Assembly: GCA_937900695.1 (NCBI GenBank)
Contig: CALCFD010000046.1
Coordinates: 12,930-76,929 of the forward strand
Source: an uncultured Eubacterium sp.
Lineage (GTDB): Bacteria > Bacillota > Clostridia > Peptostreptococcales > Anaerovoracaceae
DNA length: 64,000 nt
Reading direction: 5' to 3'
Each line of letters starts with the position of its first letter. Within the stretch, counting starts at the first letter, position 1. Of this stretch, positions 8,995-16,856 are shown piece after piece. Below the pieces are notes generated by a model that ran no database searches, had not been told where the DNA came from, and was given only the letters and a program-made list of their open reading frames with translations. A program made the position numbers and the translations under genes.

Positions 8995-9876
8995 TTACTT
9001 TTCCTTATATCCGAAATTAGATAATGCAAAATCGCTATCTCTCCAATTTTCCTTTATTTTAACCCAAAGCTGTAAAAATACCTTTGTACCTAAAAGTGCC
9101 TCCATTTCTTCTCTAGCACTTTTACCTATACCTTTTAATTTTCTACCACCTTTGCCAATGATAATTCCTTTGTGAGATTTACGTTCACAGTAAATCACAG
9201 CACCAATCCTTGTAATATTTGGTTCCTCTTCAAATGACTCTATTTCAATAGCTACACCATGCGGTACTTCATCGTTTAGATATAATAAAACCTTTTCACG
9301 CAAAATTTCACTTACAATAAACCTTTCCGGATGATCTGTTACCATATCAGCAGGAAAATATTGTGGTCCCTCTGGCATTATTTCTTCTAGCTTAGTGATA
9401 ATTTCATCAACATTTTTATTTTCTCTAGCAGAAATACCAAATATACCATCAAATATACTCAGCTCATCGTATTCATCATATATTTCCTTATATTTAATAG
9501 GCCCTAGCTTATCAATTTTATTTATAACTAAATACTTTTTAGTTTCTACATTTTTTAACATTTCAACAATATACTTATCCCCAGGGCCAGCCTTAATACT
9601 ATCATCCACTAAAAATAAAATGGCATCAACTTCATTAAAAGTATTAGTTGCACTTTCAGTCATAAATGTACCTAGCTTTGTTCTAGGCTTATGAATACCT
9701 GGTGTATCGATAAATACAAGCTGCATTTCATCAGTCGTATAAATTCCTCTAATTGTATTTCTTGTTGTCTGTGGCTTATCAGTTGCAATTGCAATTTTTT
9801 CACCTAAAATCGCATTTAACAAAGTTGATTTTCCCACATTAGGTCTACCTATAATACTTATAAATCCACTTTTCAT
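8995..9876 (-). CDS. era: GTPase Era
   Basis: Ras-like GTPase with a C-terminal KH domain that binds the 3' end of 16S rRNA and checks 30S maturation. Motifs are G1 GRPNVGKST, G3 DTPG, G4 NKID and the KH core GIIIGKGGRKLKGIGK. An upstream in-frame ATG at 9889-9891 has no Shine-Dalgarno. The ATG at 9874-9876 follows AAAGGA by about six nt and gives the usual short N-terminus (MKSGFISIIGRPN), so I start there (293 residues). It lies 21 bp after cdd. Confidence 0.96.
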   Translation of the reverse strand: MKSGFISIIGRPNVGKSTLLNAILGEKIAIATDKPQTTRNTIRGIYTTDEMQLVFIDTPGIHKPRTKLGTFMTESATNTFNEVDAILFLVDDSIKAGPGDKYIVEMLKNVETKKYLVINKIDKLGPIKYKEIYDEYDELSIFDGIFGISARENKNVDEIITKLEEIMPEGPQYFPADMVTDHPERFIVSEILREKVLLYLNDEVPHGVAIEIESFEEEPNITRIGAVIYCERKSHKGIIIGKGGRKLKGIGKSAREEMEALLGTKVFLQLWVKIKENWRDSDFALSNFGYKEK

Positions 9877-9897
9877 AAATATTCCTTTCATAAATAG

Positions 9898-10281
9898 CTA
9901 CAATTTAAATCCATGTAGCAATAATTCCTTTAACTTTATTATTTTAAGATTATTCTCATCCTTACCAGTAATAACTAACAAATCTTCATTGAATTCAAAA
10001 AGAACTTGCCTACATATTCCACATGGCCAAGCCTCTCCGCTAGAAGATGTAATAGCTATGGCTTCAAAATTCCTTTGACCTAAGCTAACAGCAGTACAAA
10101 CTGCTGATCTTTCAGCACATATAGTTGCACCATAAGATGAATTTTCTATATTCACACCAGTATATATGGACCCATCTTTTGCTAAAATAGCTGCTCCCAC
10201 CTTAAAGTTGCTATATGGTGCGTATGCATTTTCTCTTATCATCTTAGCCTTTTTATATAAATTTATGTATCTATCGTCCAT
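9898..10281 (-). CDS. cdd: cytidine deaminase
   Basis: Zinc enzyme that deaminates cytidine and deoxycytidine to uridine and deoxyuridine in pyrimidine salvage. Its 127 residues fit the small tetrameric form. Zinc and catalytic motifs are CAERSA (Cys ligand and catalytic Glu) and PCGICRQ (two Cys ligands); the substrate motif NIENSSYG is present. It lies 2 bp after ybeY. The dgkA gene often found between ybeY and cdd is absent. Confidence 0.97.
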   Translation of the reverse strand: MDDRYINLYKKAKMIRENAYAPYSNFKVGAAILAKDGSIYTGVNIENSSYGATICAERSAVCTAVSLGQRNFEAIAITSSSGEAWPCGICRQVLFEFNEDLLVITGKDENNLKIIKLKELLLHGFKL

Positions 10282-10283
10282 AT

Positions 10284-10739
10284 CTATCCTCTTAAAATAT
10301 CTAGCTTTGCCATAATTTCTTCTTCGGCTTCCCTCATTTCAATTTTTTCATCTTCTTGCATATGATCATATCCTAACAAATGAAACATACTATGAACAAA
10401 TAAATATATAAGTTCTCTTTGATAGCTATGTCCAAAATCCTCAGCCTGTTTTTTTGCTTGTTGCTCACAAATAACAACATCTCCTAAAACTACTGGGCCA
10501 TTTTCAGTTATATCCCCTGTATATTCGAACTGAGGAAACGAAAGTACATCTGTAACACTATCAATTTGCCTAAACTGATTATTAATTTCTTTTATTTCAG
10601 CCTCATCAACAAAAGTTACACTTATTTCAAGTAAATTATTCTTTACATTTTCTCTATCTAAACAAAGTGTAGCTGCTTTTTCCATTACTTCAATAAATTC
10701 TTCTTTAGGTAATCTTTCACCATCAATTATTAGCTTCAT
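10284..10739 (-). CDS. ybeY: endoribonuclease YbeY (rRNA maturation factor)
   Basis: Zinc-dependent endoribonuclease acting in 16S rRNA 3'-end maturation and 70S quality control. The 151-residue protein carries the three-histidine signature HSMFHLLGYDH. It lies 8 bp after phoH. Together with Era it gives this operon a ribosome-assembly theme. Confidence 0.97.
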   Translation of the reverse strand: MKLIIDGERLPKEEFIEVMEKAATLCLDRENVKNNLLEISVTFVDEAEIKEINNQFRQIDSVTDVLSFPQFEYTGDITENGPVVLGDVVICEQQAKKQAEDFGHSYQRELIYLFVHSMFHLLGYDHMQEDEKIEMREAEEEIMAKLDILRG

Positions 10740-10747
10740 AACTCTTC

Positions 10748-11713
10748 CTATTCCGCATCCTTATTAGATCTATAATATCTATCGTATGCTCCAATAATCT
10801 TTTTAACTAATTCATGTCTAACTACATCAACATCCTTTAAATAACAAAAATCAATATCACTTACATTTTTAAGAACTTTAGATGCTTCAATTAGTCCAGA
10901 CTTTTTCCCTCTAGGTAAATCTATCTGAGTAACATCACCTGTTATTACCATCTTAGAGCCAAATCCCATTCGTGTTAAAAACATCTTCATCTGCTCTCTT
11001 GTAGTATTTTGTGCCTCATCTAAAATTATAAAGGAATTATCCAAAGTTCTTCCTCTCATATATGCAAGAGGTACAATTTCTATTACTTCCTTTTCCTTAA
11101 GTCTCATGGCCGTATCTCTTCCTAAAATATCATAAAGAGCATCATAAAGAGGTCTTAGATACGGATCTACCTTATCTTGCAAATCACCTGGTAAAAATCC
11201 TAAGCTTTCTCCAGCCTCAACAGCTGGTCTTGCCAAAATAATTTTTTGAACCTGTTTTTGTTTATATGCTGCTGCAGCCATGGCCACTGCAATATATGTT
11301 TTGCCTGTACCAGCAGGTCCAATTCCAAATACTATATCTTTACTTCTCATAGATTTGACATATTCCTTTTGACCTAAAGTTTTAGGTTTAAGTGGCTTAC
11401 CAGTATGAGTATAGCAAATAACTTCTTTACTCATGTTGCCATCTATATATGACATACCATTTTCGACTAAGCTTATTACATAATGTACCTTTTGGGCATC
11501 TATCTGCTCGCCCGTCTCGAGAATGTCCATCAACTCGCCCATTACTTTTTCAGCAAGCTTAGCATCATCACCCTTTAAAACTAACTCATTATCTCTTTGA
11601 ATTATATCAACTTTAAAGTATTCCTTTAAAATCTTTAAATTCTTATCTAAATTGCCAAATAATTCTCTTCTGTCTATATTTTCTCCAATAATTAGCTTAA
11701 TAATATTATCCAA
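10748..11713 (-). CDS. PhoH-family ATPase
   Basis: PhoH-like P-loop ATPase/RNA helicase-like protein of 321 residues. Walker A is GPAGTGKTYIA and Walker B ILDEAQN, with ITGDVTQIDLP as the sensor region. The N-terminal ~100 residues hold a KH-like part. The start is a TTG (11711-11713), supported by CGGAGA eight nt upstream and the lack of a better ATG. It is the first gene of the operon ending at ppdK. Despite the name there is no Pho box here; the promoter is an ordinary sigma-A type. Confidence 0.95.
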   Translation of the reverse strand: MDNIIKLIIGENIDRRELFGNLDKNLKILKEYFKVDIIQRDNELVLKGDDAKLAEKVMGELMDILETGEQIDAQKVHYVISLVENGMSYIDGNMSKEVICYTHTGKPLKPKTLGQKEYVKSMRSKDIVFGIGPAGTGKTYIAVAMAAAAYKQKQVQKIILARPAVEAGESLGFLPGDLQDKVDPYLRPLYDALYDILGRDTAMRLKEKEVIEIVPLAYMRGRTLDNSFIILDEAQNTTREQMKMFLTRMGFGSKMVITGDVTQIDLPRGKKSGLIEASKVLKNVSDIDFCYLKDVDVVRHELVKKIIGAYDRYYRSNKDAE

Positions 11714-11751
11714 ATGTTTTATCTCCGTTTTCTATATAATTATACATAATC

Positions 11752-11780
11752 ATTATAATAGCTATCGTTTTATTTATCAA
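11752..11780 (-). promoter_or_regulatory. sigma-A promoter of the phoH-ppdK operon
   Basis: Minus strand: TTGATA (complement of 11775-11780), 17-bp spacer, TATAAT (complement of 11752-11757). The -35 box overlaps the last codons of the nucleosidase gene. It serves the eight-gene run down to the terminator at 3526-3555. Confidence 0.8.
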
Positions 11781-12459
11781 CGAATATCATATTAATCACT
11801 TCTTCAATTATTTTAAAACATGCCTTAGATGCTTCATCTATATTGTGACAAAACGCCTCTGCACCATCATCGACACTATCTGAAATAGATTTTATTATAA
11901 GACATGGAATTTTATTTCTCCTACATGTTATTAATATCCCGGCTGCTTCCATTTCACAAATTTGGCAATTAAACTTTTCACCATATCTTGTACGCTTTTC
12001 TTTTTCTGTAATAAATTTATCTCCTGAAGCACAATTAACAACTTTAACTAAAGGGAAATTTTCTTTAACCATATTAAACATTTTTTTATCTGTTTCAAAA
12101 TATATATCATTTTTAAACATGTACTGTCCTAATTTGTAATTTCCAGCTGACGTTATATCATAATCGTAATGAACTACATTTTCAACTAAACAATTATCTA
12201 AAACACTTATCTCTTCTTTAAGCCCTCCTGCTACACCAAAATTTATTATGTATGAAACTTCATAAAGAGATATTAACAGCTGCGTTGCAGCTGCAGATGC
12301 TATTTCACCTGCACCACTTTCACAAACTATCAACTTTCCTTTTTTTAAGCTATATTCATATATATTAAATGATCCTATTTTTTTCTTATTCTCATACTTA
12401 TCAAATACCTTTAAAAATGACTCCATTTCCACCGCTATAATTAAACCTATTTTGTCCAT
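11770..12459 (-). CDS. 5'-methylthioadenosine/S-adenosylhomocysteine nucleosidase-like protein
   Basis: Nucleoside phosphorylase/hydrolase fold of 229 residues. It starts IGLIIAVEMESF and has FGVAGGL in the nucleobase/ribose site, CEMEAAG (the E-M-E ribose-binding motif) and the ISDSVDD region that supplies the catalytic Asp. These are Pfs/MtnN features; the enzyme would split MTA or SAH into adenine and the thio-ribose. It overlaps the MATE gene by 13 bp. Substrate choice within the superfamily cannot be read directly; futalosine or other purine nucleosides are possible. Confidence 0.82.
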   Translation of the reverse strand: MDKIGLIIAVEMESFLKVFDKYENKKKIGSFNIYEYSLKKGKLIVCESGAGEIASAAATQLLISLYEVSYIINFGVAGGLKEEISVLDNCLVENVVHYDYDITSAGNYKLGQYMFKNDIYFETDKKMFNMVKENFPLVKVVNCASGDKFITEKEKRTRYGEKFNCQICEMEAAGILITCRRNKIPCLIIKSISDSVDDGAEAFCHNIDEASKACFKIIEEVINMIFVDK

Positions 12460-13775
12460 ATTTTTCTCCTATAATATACAATTCCATATAAATCTGCTAA
12501 AAACCATCCTATAGGCACTGATATCCAAATCCCACATACTCCTATAACTTTAATACTAGATAATGTATATGCTAATATAACCCTAGCTCCAAGAGATATT
12601 ATAGTAAGTATTAACGACATATGAGGCATCATAATAGCTCTATAAAATCCATACAACATGAATAAAATCCCTATTCCTAAATAAAACGATCCCTCTATTC
12701 TTAAATACTCCATTCCTATATTTATAACTTCTATATCTGATGAACTTACAAATATACTCATTAAATTTTTAGAGAAAACACATACTATAAAACTTATACA
12801 TATACTAAAAATCAAAACCATTGTAAAAGAAATTTTTATTCCCTTTTTAATTCTATCTTCTTTGCCAGCTCCATAATTCTGTCCTATAAATGTAGAAAAT
12901 CCATTGCCAAAATCCTGCACTGGAGAGTATGCTAATGTATCAATTTTAACCGCTGCAGCAAAAGCAGCCATAACTGTTATACCAAAGCTATTTACCAAAC
13001 CTTGAACTAAAAGTATACCAAAATTCATAACCGACTGTTGTATGCATGTAATAAGGGACATACTTTTTATCTGCCTAAATATTTTTTTATCAAAATTTAT
13101 ATTAGAAAGTCTAATCATTAAATGTGGCATTTTTATATGTATATAAACAACAATCAATACAGCCGCAACGATTTGTGAAATAACAGTTGCCCATGCTACA
13201 CCTCTAATGTCCATTTTTACATTTATAACAAAATAAAGGTCCAAACCTATATTTAGTAATGCTGATATTGCCAGTATTATAAGTGGAACAAGAGTGTTAC
13301 CTATGCTGCGAAGTAAATTTGCGAAAAAATTATAAATAAAAATAAATACCATTCCTGCAAAAATAATCTTCAAATATGCCTTCATAGGCATATTTATTTG
13401 TTTTGGAACTTTAAAAATTTCTATTATCCAATTAAGCCCTGCATACACTGTTATATTTATAATTACGGCAATTATAGCTATAAAATAAAATGAAACATCT
13501 ATACTTTTTCTAAGTCCATTTTGATCATTTTTACCATAATAAATAGCAAATACTCCACTAGCTCCCATACAAAGCCCGATGAATATAGATGTTAAAAAGA
13601 CCATTAAAGTATATGATGAGCCTACAGCAGCAAGTGCCTGAGAGCCTATATATTTACCCACTACAAATGTATCAACAATATTATAAAGCTGCTGAAACAC
13701 ATTTCCTAAAATAAGTGGCATAGTAAAATATATTAAATTTTTTGTAATTGAGCCTTTTGTTAAGTCTCTTTCCAT
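12447..13775 (-). CDS. MATE-family efflux transporter
   Basis: Twelve-helix Na+ or H+ antiporter of the NorM/DinF superfamily, 442 residues, close to the family norm. The N-terminus (LTKGSITKNLIYFTMPLILG) and LYNIVDTFVVGKYIG are typical; the second half repeats with FGNGFSTFIGQNYGAGK. It is probably a drug or metabolite exporter of unknown substrate. It is translationally coupled to the nucleosidase and follows the SRPBCC gene by 3 bp. Confidence 0.94.
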   Translation of the reverse strand: MERDLTKGSITKNLIYFTMPLILGNVFQQLYNIVDTFVVGKYIGSQALAAVGSSYTLMVFLTSIFIGLCMGASGVFAIYYGKNDQNGLRKSIDVSFYFIAIIAVIINITVYAGLNWIIEIFKVPKQINMPMKAYLKIIFAGMVFIFIYNFFANLLRSIGNTLVPLIILAISALLNIGLDLYFVINVKMDIRGVAWATVISQIVAAVLIVVYIHIKMPHLMIRLSNINFDKKIFRQIKSMSLITCIQQSVMNFGILLVQGLVNSFGITVMAAFAAAVKIDTLAYSPVQDFGNGFSTFIGQNYGAGKEDRIKKGIKISFTMVLIFSICISFIVCVFSKNLMSIFVSSSDIEVINIGMEYLRIEGSFYLGIGILFMLYGFYRAIMMPHMSLILTIISLGARVILAYTLSSIKVIGVCGIWISVPIGWFLADLYGIVYYRRKIWTK

Positions 13776-13778
13776 ATA

Positions 13779-14336
13779 TTATCTTTTTATACCTCCAATA
13801 ATAACTCCTCCAAGAATTCCAAAGCATATGCCTAGAGCAATATTATCAAAGACTACTCCTAAAGCTGCTCCCACTGCTACAGCAAGACTCATATTATTAA
13901 ATCCACTATATGTGCCAGCATTATATTCTATTGGTAGCTCTTCACCTAAAGCGACACATAAATCTCTTAAATAGGCAGTCATCTGTGCTTTTACATATTC
14001 TTTTGTAAAGGGTTTAGATACAATTCTTTTTGCTTCTACATTTTCTATAAATGTAACTTGACAGCCTTCTTCATGCTCTTCAAATATACCTAGCCAGCTT
14101 CCTGTCATATTTTCATTTTCAAAATTAAATTCATATCTTGAGAATGGTTCTAATATATTTATTTTAAAAGTAGTAACATATTCATCCACAGTATGTTCTA
14201 CAAATGTTTGACCATCTTGATATATTTCAATATTCTTTATATTGCTTCTCCAATTTTGGTTGTTTAAATCCGTAACTAAATTCCAAACTTTTTTTACATC
14301 ACTTTTAAAAATATATGTCTGTTTTAATATTGCCAT
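13779..14336 (-). CDS. SRPBCC (START/Bet v1-like) protein with C-terminal glycine-rich membrane hairpin
   Basis: A 185-residue protein. Residues 1-~140 fit the SRPBCC lipid/hydrophobic-ligand cavity fold (ILKQTYIFKSDVKKVWNLVTD, then WLGIFEEHEEGCQVTF). Residues ~148-183 are hydrophobic and rich in Gly and Ala, with GAALGVV and GILGGVIIGG, likely a membrane hairpin or glycine-zipper tail. The ligand is unknown. It is first in the cassette with MATE and nucleosidase. The membrane tail is uncommon for the family and hints at ligand delivery at the membrane, which is inference. Confidence 0.8.
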   Translation of the reverse strand: MAILKQTYIFKSDVKKVWNLVTDLNNQNWRSNIKNIEIYQDGQTFVEHTVDEYVTTFKINILEPFSRYEFNFENENMTGSWLGIFEEHEEGCQVTFIENVEAKRIVSKPFTKEYVKAQMTAYLRDLCVALGEELPIEYNAGTYSGFNNMSLAVAVGAALGVVFDNIALGICFGILGGVIIGGIKR

Positions 14337-14366
14337 ATTTTATACCTCTTTTAATTTGTTGTAATA

Positions 14367-14375
14367 ATTATAGCA
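14367..14375 (-). promoter_or_regulatory. candidate extended -10 promoter for SRPBCC-MATE-nucleosidase
   Basis: Minus strand TGCTATAAT (complement of 14367-14375) is an extended -10 element 31 nt before the SRPBCC start. The position expected for -35 lies inside the yqeY terminator and is weak. Confidence 0.5.
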
Positions 14376-14406
14376 TAATAAAAGAGCAAGTCATACGACT
14401 TGCTCT
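14376..14406 (-). terminator. terminator after yqeY
   Basis: A 10-bp perfect stem (14383-14392 with 14397-14406, AGAGCAAGTC/GACTTGCTCT) with a 4-nt loop, followed on the minus strand by TTTATTAT. The U tract is interrupted, so termination may be partial and read into the SRPBCC cassette. Confidence 0.75.
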
Positions 14407-14414
14407 AATTATTC

Positions 14415-14861
14415 TTATCCAAGAAATTCCATCACTACTTTTTTTACTGCACCGCCATCTGCTTGACCTTTGACTTTTGCCATAACTGGTCCCATGAGTT
14501 TACCCATGTTCTGCTTGCCACCTTCGATATCAAGCTCTTTAGCAGTAGCTTCAACTACAGCTTTGATTTCATCATCTGTAAGCTGAGCTGGCAAATAAAC
14601 TTCTAGTATTTCTATTTCTTTTTTATAGGCTTCCATTAAGTCAGTTCTCCCACCTTTTTCAAAATCGGCAAGAGCATCTTTTCTCATTTTTACTTGTTTA
14701 GCTATAATCGGCAATATTTCTTCATCAGTTAGTTCTGTTCGAGTGTCAACTTCAACTTGTTTAATTGCTGCTCTAGCTAAATTAATTGTATTTTTTTTGA
14801 CTTCATCTTTGCTTTTCATAGCATCTTTAAAGTCGTTCATAAGTCTGTCTTTTAGTGTCAA
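14415..14861 (-). CDS. yqeY: GatB/YqeY domain-containing protein
   Basis: A 148-residue helical protein matching YqeY, which resembles the tRNA-binding tail of the amidotransferase GatB. Recognisable stretches are LKDRLMNDFKDAMKSKDE, EIEILEVYLPAQLTD and GKLMGPVMAKVKGQADG. The start is TTG (14859-14861), preceded by GAAGAGGTG at suitable spacing; the next ATG would remove seven conserved residues. It forms the classic rpsU-yqeY pair. Its biochemical role is not settled in the family. Confidence 0.95.
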   Translation of the reverse strand: MTLKDRLMNDFKDAMKSKDEVKKNTINLARAAIKQVEVDTRTELTDEEILPIIAKQVKMRKDALADFEKGGRTDLMEAYKKEIEILEVYLPAQLTDDEIKAVVEATAKELDIEGGKQNMGKLMGPVMAKVKGQADGGAVKKVVMEFLG

Positions 14862-14896
14862 TCACTACACCTCTTCTCTGAATTTACGCTTAGAAA

Positions 14897-15076
14897 TTAG
14901 TACTTCTTAGCCTTTTTTCTTGCAGCTTCAGACTTCTTCTTTCTCTTTACGCTTGGCTTTTCGTAATGTTCTCTTTTTCTTAATTCGCTCATTACTCCAT
15001 CTCTAGCGCAAGATCTCTTAAATCTCTTAAGAGCACTTTCCAAGCTTTCGTTTTCTTTTACTATAACCTGTGCCAT
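14897..15076 (-). CDS. rpsU: 30S ribosomal protein S21
   Basis: A 59-residue protein that I translated directly: it begins MAQVIVKENESLESALKRFK and ends in the basic run KKKSEAARKKAKKY. S21 binds the 30S platform near the 3' end of 16S rRNA and helps initiation. The start at 15074-15076 lies downstream of AGGAGG (spacing 11 nt, somewhat long). It has its own strong promoter and is cotranscribed with yqeY. Confidence 0.97.
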   Translation of the reverse strand: MAQVIVKENESLESALKRFKRSCARDGVMSELRKREHYEKPSVKRKKKSEAARKKAKKY

Positions 15077-15132
15077 ATCCTATTTCACCTCCTGACTTAC
15101 CTGTGAATTTAATTCTAGCCTATAACACAAAT

Positions 15133-15161
15133 ATTATACTAGAACTCTAGCATAAATGCAA
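15133..15161 (-). promoter_or_regulatory. sigma-A promoter of rpsU-yqeY
   Basis: Minus strand: TTGCAT (complement of 15156-15161), exactly 17 bp, TATAAT (complement of 15133-15138). A perfect 12-bp palindrome, CTAGAGTTCTAG on the minus strand, fills most of the spacer. Confidence 0.85.
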
Positions 15162-15171
15162 GAGGTTTTTA

Positions 15172-15513
15172 TCAGCCTGGTGGCCATTGCATAGCTCTTT
15201 TTCCTAAGATATGAAAATGTAAATGTTTTACTGTCTGCAATCCATCTTCACCACAATTAATTACAGTTCTATAACCATTATCTAAACCTGCTAGTTTAGC
15301 AACTTCTTTAATCTTAGTCATCATATATCCTAATAATTCTTGATCTTCCGCTTCAATATCATCTGTTGAAGCTATATGTTTTTTAGGAATCATTAAAATA
15401 TGTACAGGTGCTTGCGGGTCTAAATCATGGAATACATAGATTTTATCATCTTCATAAACCTTATTAGATGGTATCTCGCCAGCTGCAATCTTGCAAAAAA
15501 TACAATCGCTCAT
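15172..15513 (-). CDS. HIT-family nucleotide-binding protein (HinT-like)
   Basis: Histidine-triad hydrolase acting on nucleoside phosphoramidates or aminoacyl-AMP in related proteins. The N-terminal CIFCKIAAGEIPSNKVYEDD and the C-terminal triad HLHFHILG are diagnostic. I start at the ATG 15511-15513, seven nt after AGGGGA; a TTG two codons upstream is in frame but less likely. The protein has 113 residues. It lies last in the mltG-trmR-trhP-CBS-mtaB run, 27 bp after mtaB. Confidence 0.95.
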   Translation of the reverse strand: MSDCIFCKIAAGEIPSNKVYEDDKIYVFHDLDPQAPVHILMIPKKHIASTDDIEAEDQELLGYMMTKIKEVAKLAGLDNGYRTVINCGEDGLQTVKHLHFHILGKRAMQWPPG

Positions 15514-15540
15514 AATCAAATCCCCTTTCTTTAATTTAGT

Positions 15541-16854
15541 TTATTTTACCATAACTTTTACACCATCTGCAAAAATATCTTCTATATAAACATCTAAAAG
15601 TTTGTTTTCATATATATATATTTGATCTTTTTCGCATGGCAAATACGCTCTTATATAATTATCTGTATAACCAACAATAGCTTTTGCTTTTTCATCATAT
15701 TCTTCAAATAAAACCACTCTATTTGATCCTATATTATCTTTATTAAAGTCCATACTTACTTTATTCGATAATTCGATTAAATTATTACTTCTAACTTTTT
15801 TAATCTGTGGGTGTATTTGATTTTCCATAATAGCAGCCTTAGTGCCACTGCGCTTAGAATATTTAAAAGAATGAACCTTACCGAATTTAGCTTTTACTAC
15901 CATATCTAAAGTATCTTCAAAGTTTTTTTCAGTCTCTCCTGGAAATCCAACAATTATATCAGTAGTGATACCATAATTCTTATCAAAGTTTCTCAAGGTT
16001 TCTACTATTTCTAAGTATTCTTCCCTATCGTACCTTCTATTCATAGATTTTAACACACTATTTGAGCCTGCTTGCAATGATAGATGTAAATGATGACAAA
16101 GTCTCTTATATTTAAACAGACTCTTTACATATTCTGCATTTATTACAGTAGGTTCAAGAGAACTTAGTCTTACACGAAACTCACCATCTAGGTTTTCTAA
16201 AGCCTCTAAAATGTCATCAAGGCAATCGCATAAAGCAGTATTTATACCTGTCAGTATAATTTCTTTAAATCCTTTATCTATTAAGGATTTACATTCCTTT
16301 ATTACTTCACTAGCATCTCTAGATCTAACCGGTCCTCTTGCATAAGGTATAATACAATATGAGCAAAATCGATTACAACCTTCTTGTATTTTTACGTAAG
16401 CTCTAGTTCTTGACTCCATTGAAGTAATAGTGCCATACTCTTCAAATGAGTTTAAATTATCATAAGATAAAACGTGTTCTTCTACAATATTGTCATCACA
16501 TCGTCCATGATTTTTATTTATATAATCTAAAATATATTCAACAATATGAGCTTTTTCATTAGTTCCAACTACAATATTTACACCTTCTACAGCTGCTATT
16601 TCATCTTTATTTACTTGAGCATAGCAACCTGTTACTGCAACTATTGCATTAGGGTTTAATTTTTTCATACGTCGTATATACTGTCTAGATTTTCTATCTG
16701 CTAAACTTGTAACTGTACAAGTATTAATAAGATAGACATCAGCAAAATCAGTTTCACCTACAATTTCATGATTTAAAGCTATAAATTTCTCTTTTATAGC
16801 TTCTGTCTCATACTGATTAACTTTACAACCAAGTGTGTGAAATGCTATTTTCAA
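15541..16854 (-). CDS. mtaB: tRNA N6-threonylcarbamoyladenosine(37) C2-methylthiotransferase MtaB
   Basis: Radical-SAM enzyme that converts t6A37 to ms2t6A in ANN-decoding tRNAs. The N-terminal UPF0004 domain supplies cysteines of the second 4Fe-4S cluster (TLGCKVNQYE, INTCTVTS, TGCYAQ). The radical-SAM core has CNRFCSYCIIPYARG, and a C-terminal TRAM-like part follows. Its 437 residues are normal for MtaB, and the TLGCKVNQ start favours MtaB over MiaB. It lies 2 bp after the CBS-domain gene in an operon with two wobble-U34 modification genes. Confidence 0.95.
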   Translation of the reverse strand: MKIAFHTLGCKVNQYETEAIKEKFIALNHEIVGETDFADVYLINTCTVTSLADRKSRQYIRRMKKLNPNAIVAVTGCYAQVNKDEIAAVEGVNIVVGTNEKAHIVEYILDYINKNHGRCDDNIVEEHVLSYDNLNSFEEYGTITSMESRTRAYVKIQEGCNRFCSYCIIPYARGPVRSRDASEVIKECKSLIDKGFKEIILTGINTALCDCLDDILEALENLDGEFRVRLSSLEPTVINAEYVKSLFKYKRLCHHLHLSLQAGSNSVLKSMNRRYDREEYLEIVETLRNFDKNYGITTDIIVGFPGETEKNFEDTLDMVVKAKFGKVHSFKYSKRSGTKAAIMENQIHPQIKKVRSNNLIELSNKVSMDFNKDNIGSNRVVLFEEYDEKAKAIVGYTDNYIRAYLPCEKDQIYIYENKLLDVYIEDIFADGVKVMVK

Positions 16855-16856
16855 AT

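Noticed and set aside
10748..11713. PhoH as a Pho-regulon member
   Set aside because: No TTAACA repeats precede it; the promoter is a plain TTGATA-17-TATAAT, and the name is historical.
15172..15513. TTG start for the HIT gene two codons upstream
   Set aside because: The ATG at 15511-15513 has better spacing from AGGGGA and gives the usual N-terminus.
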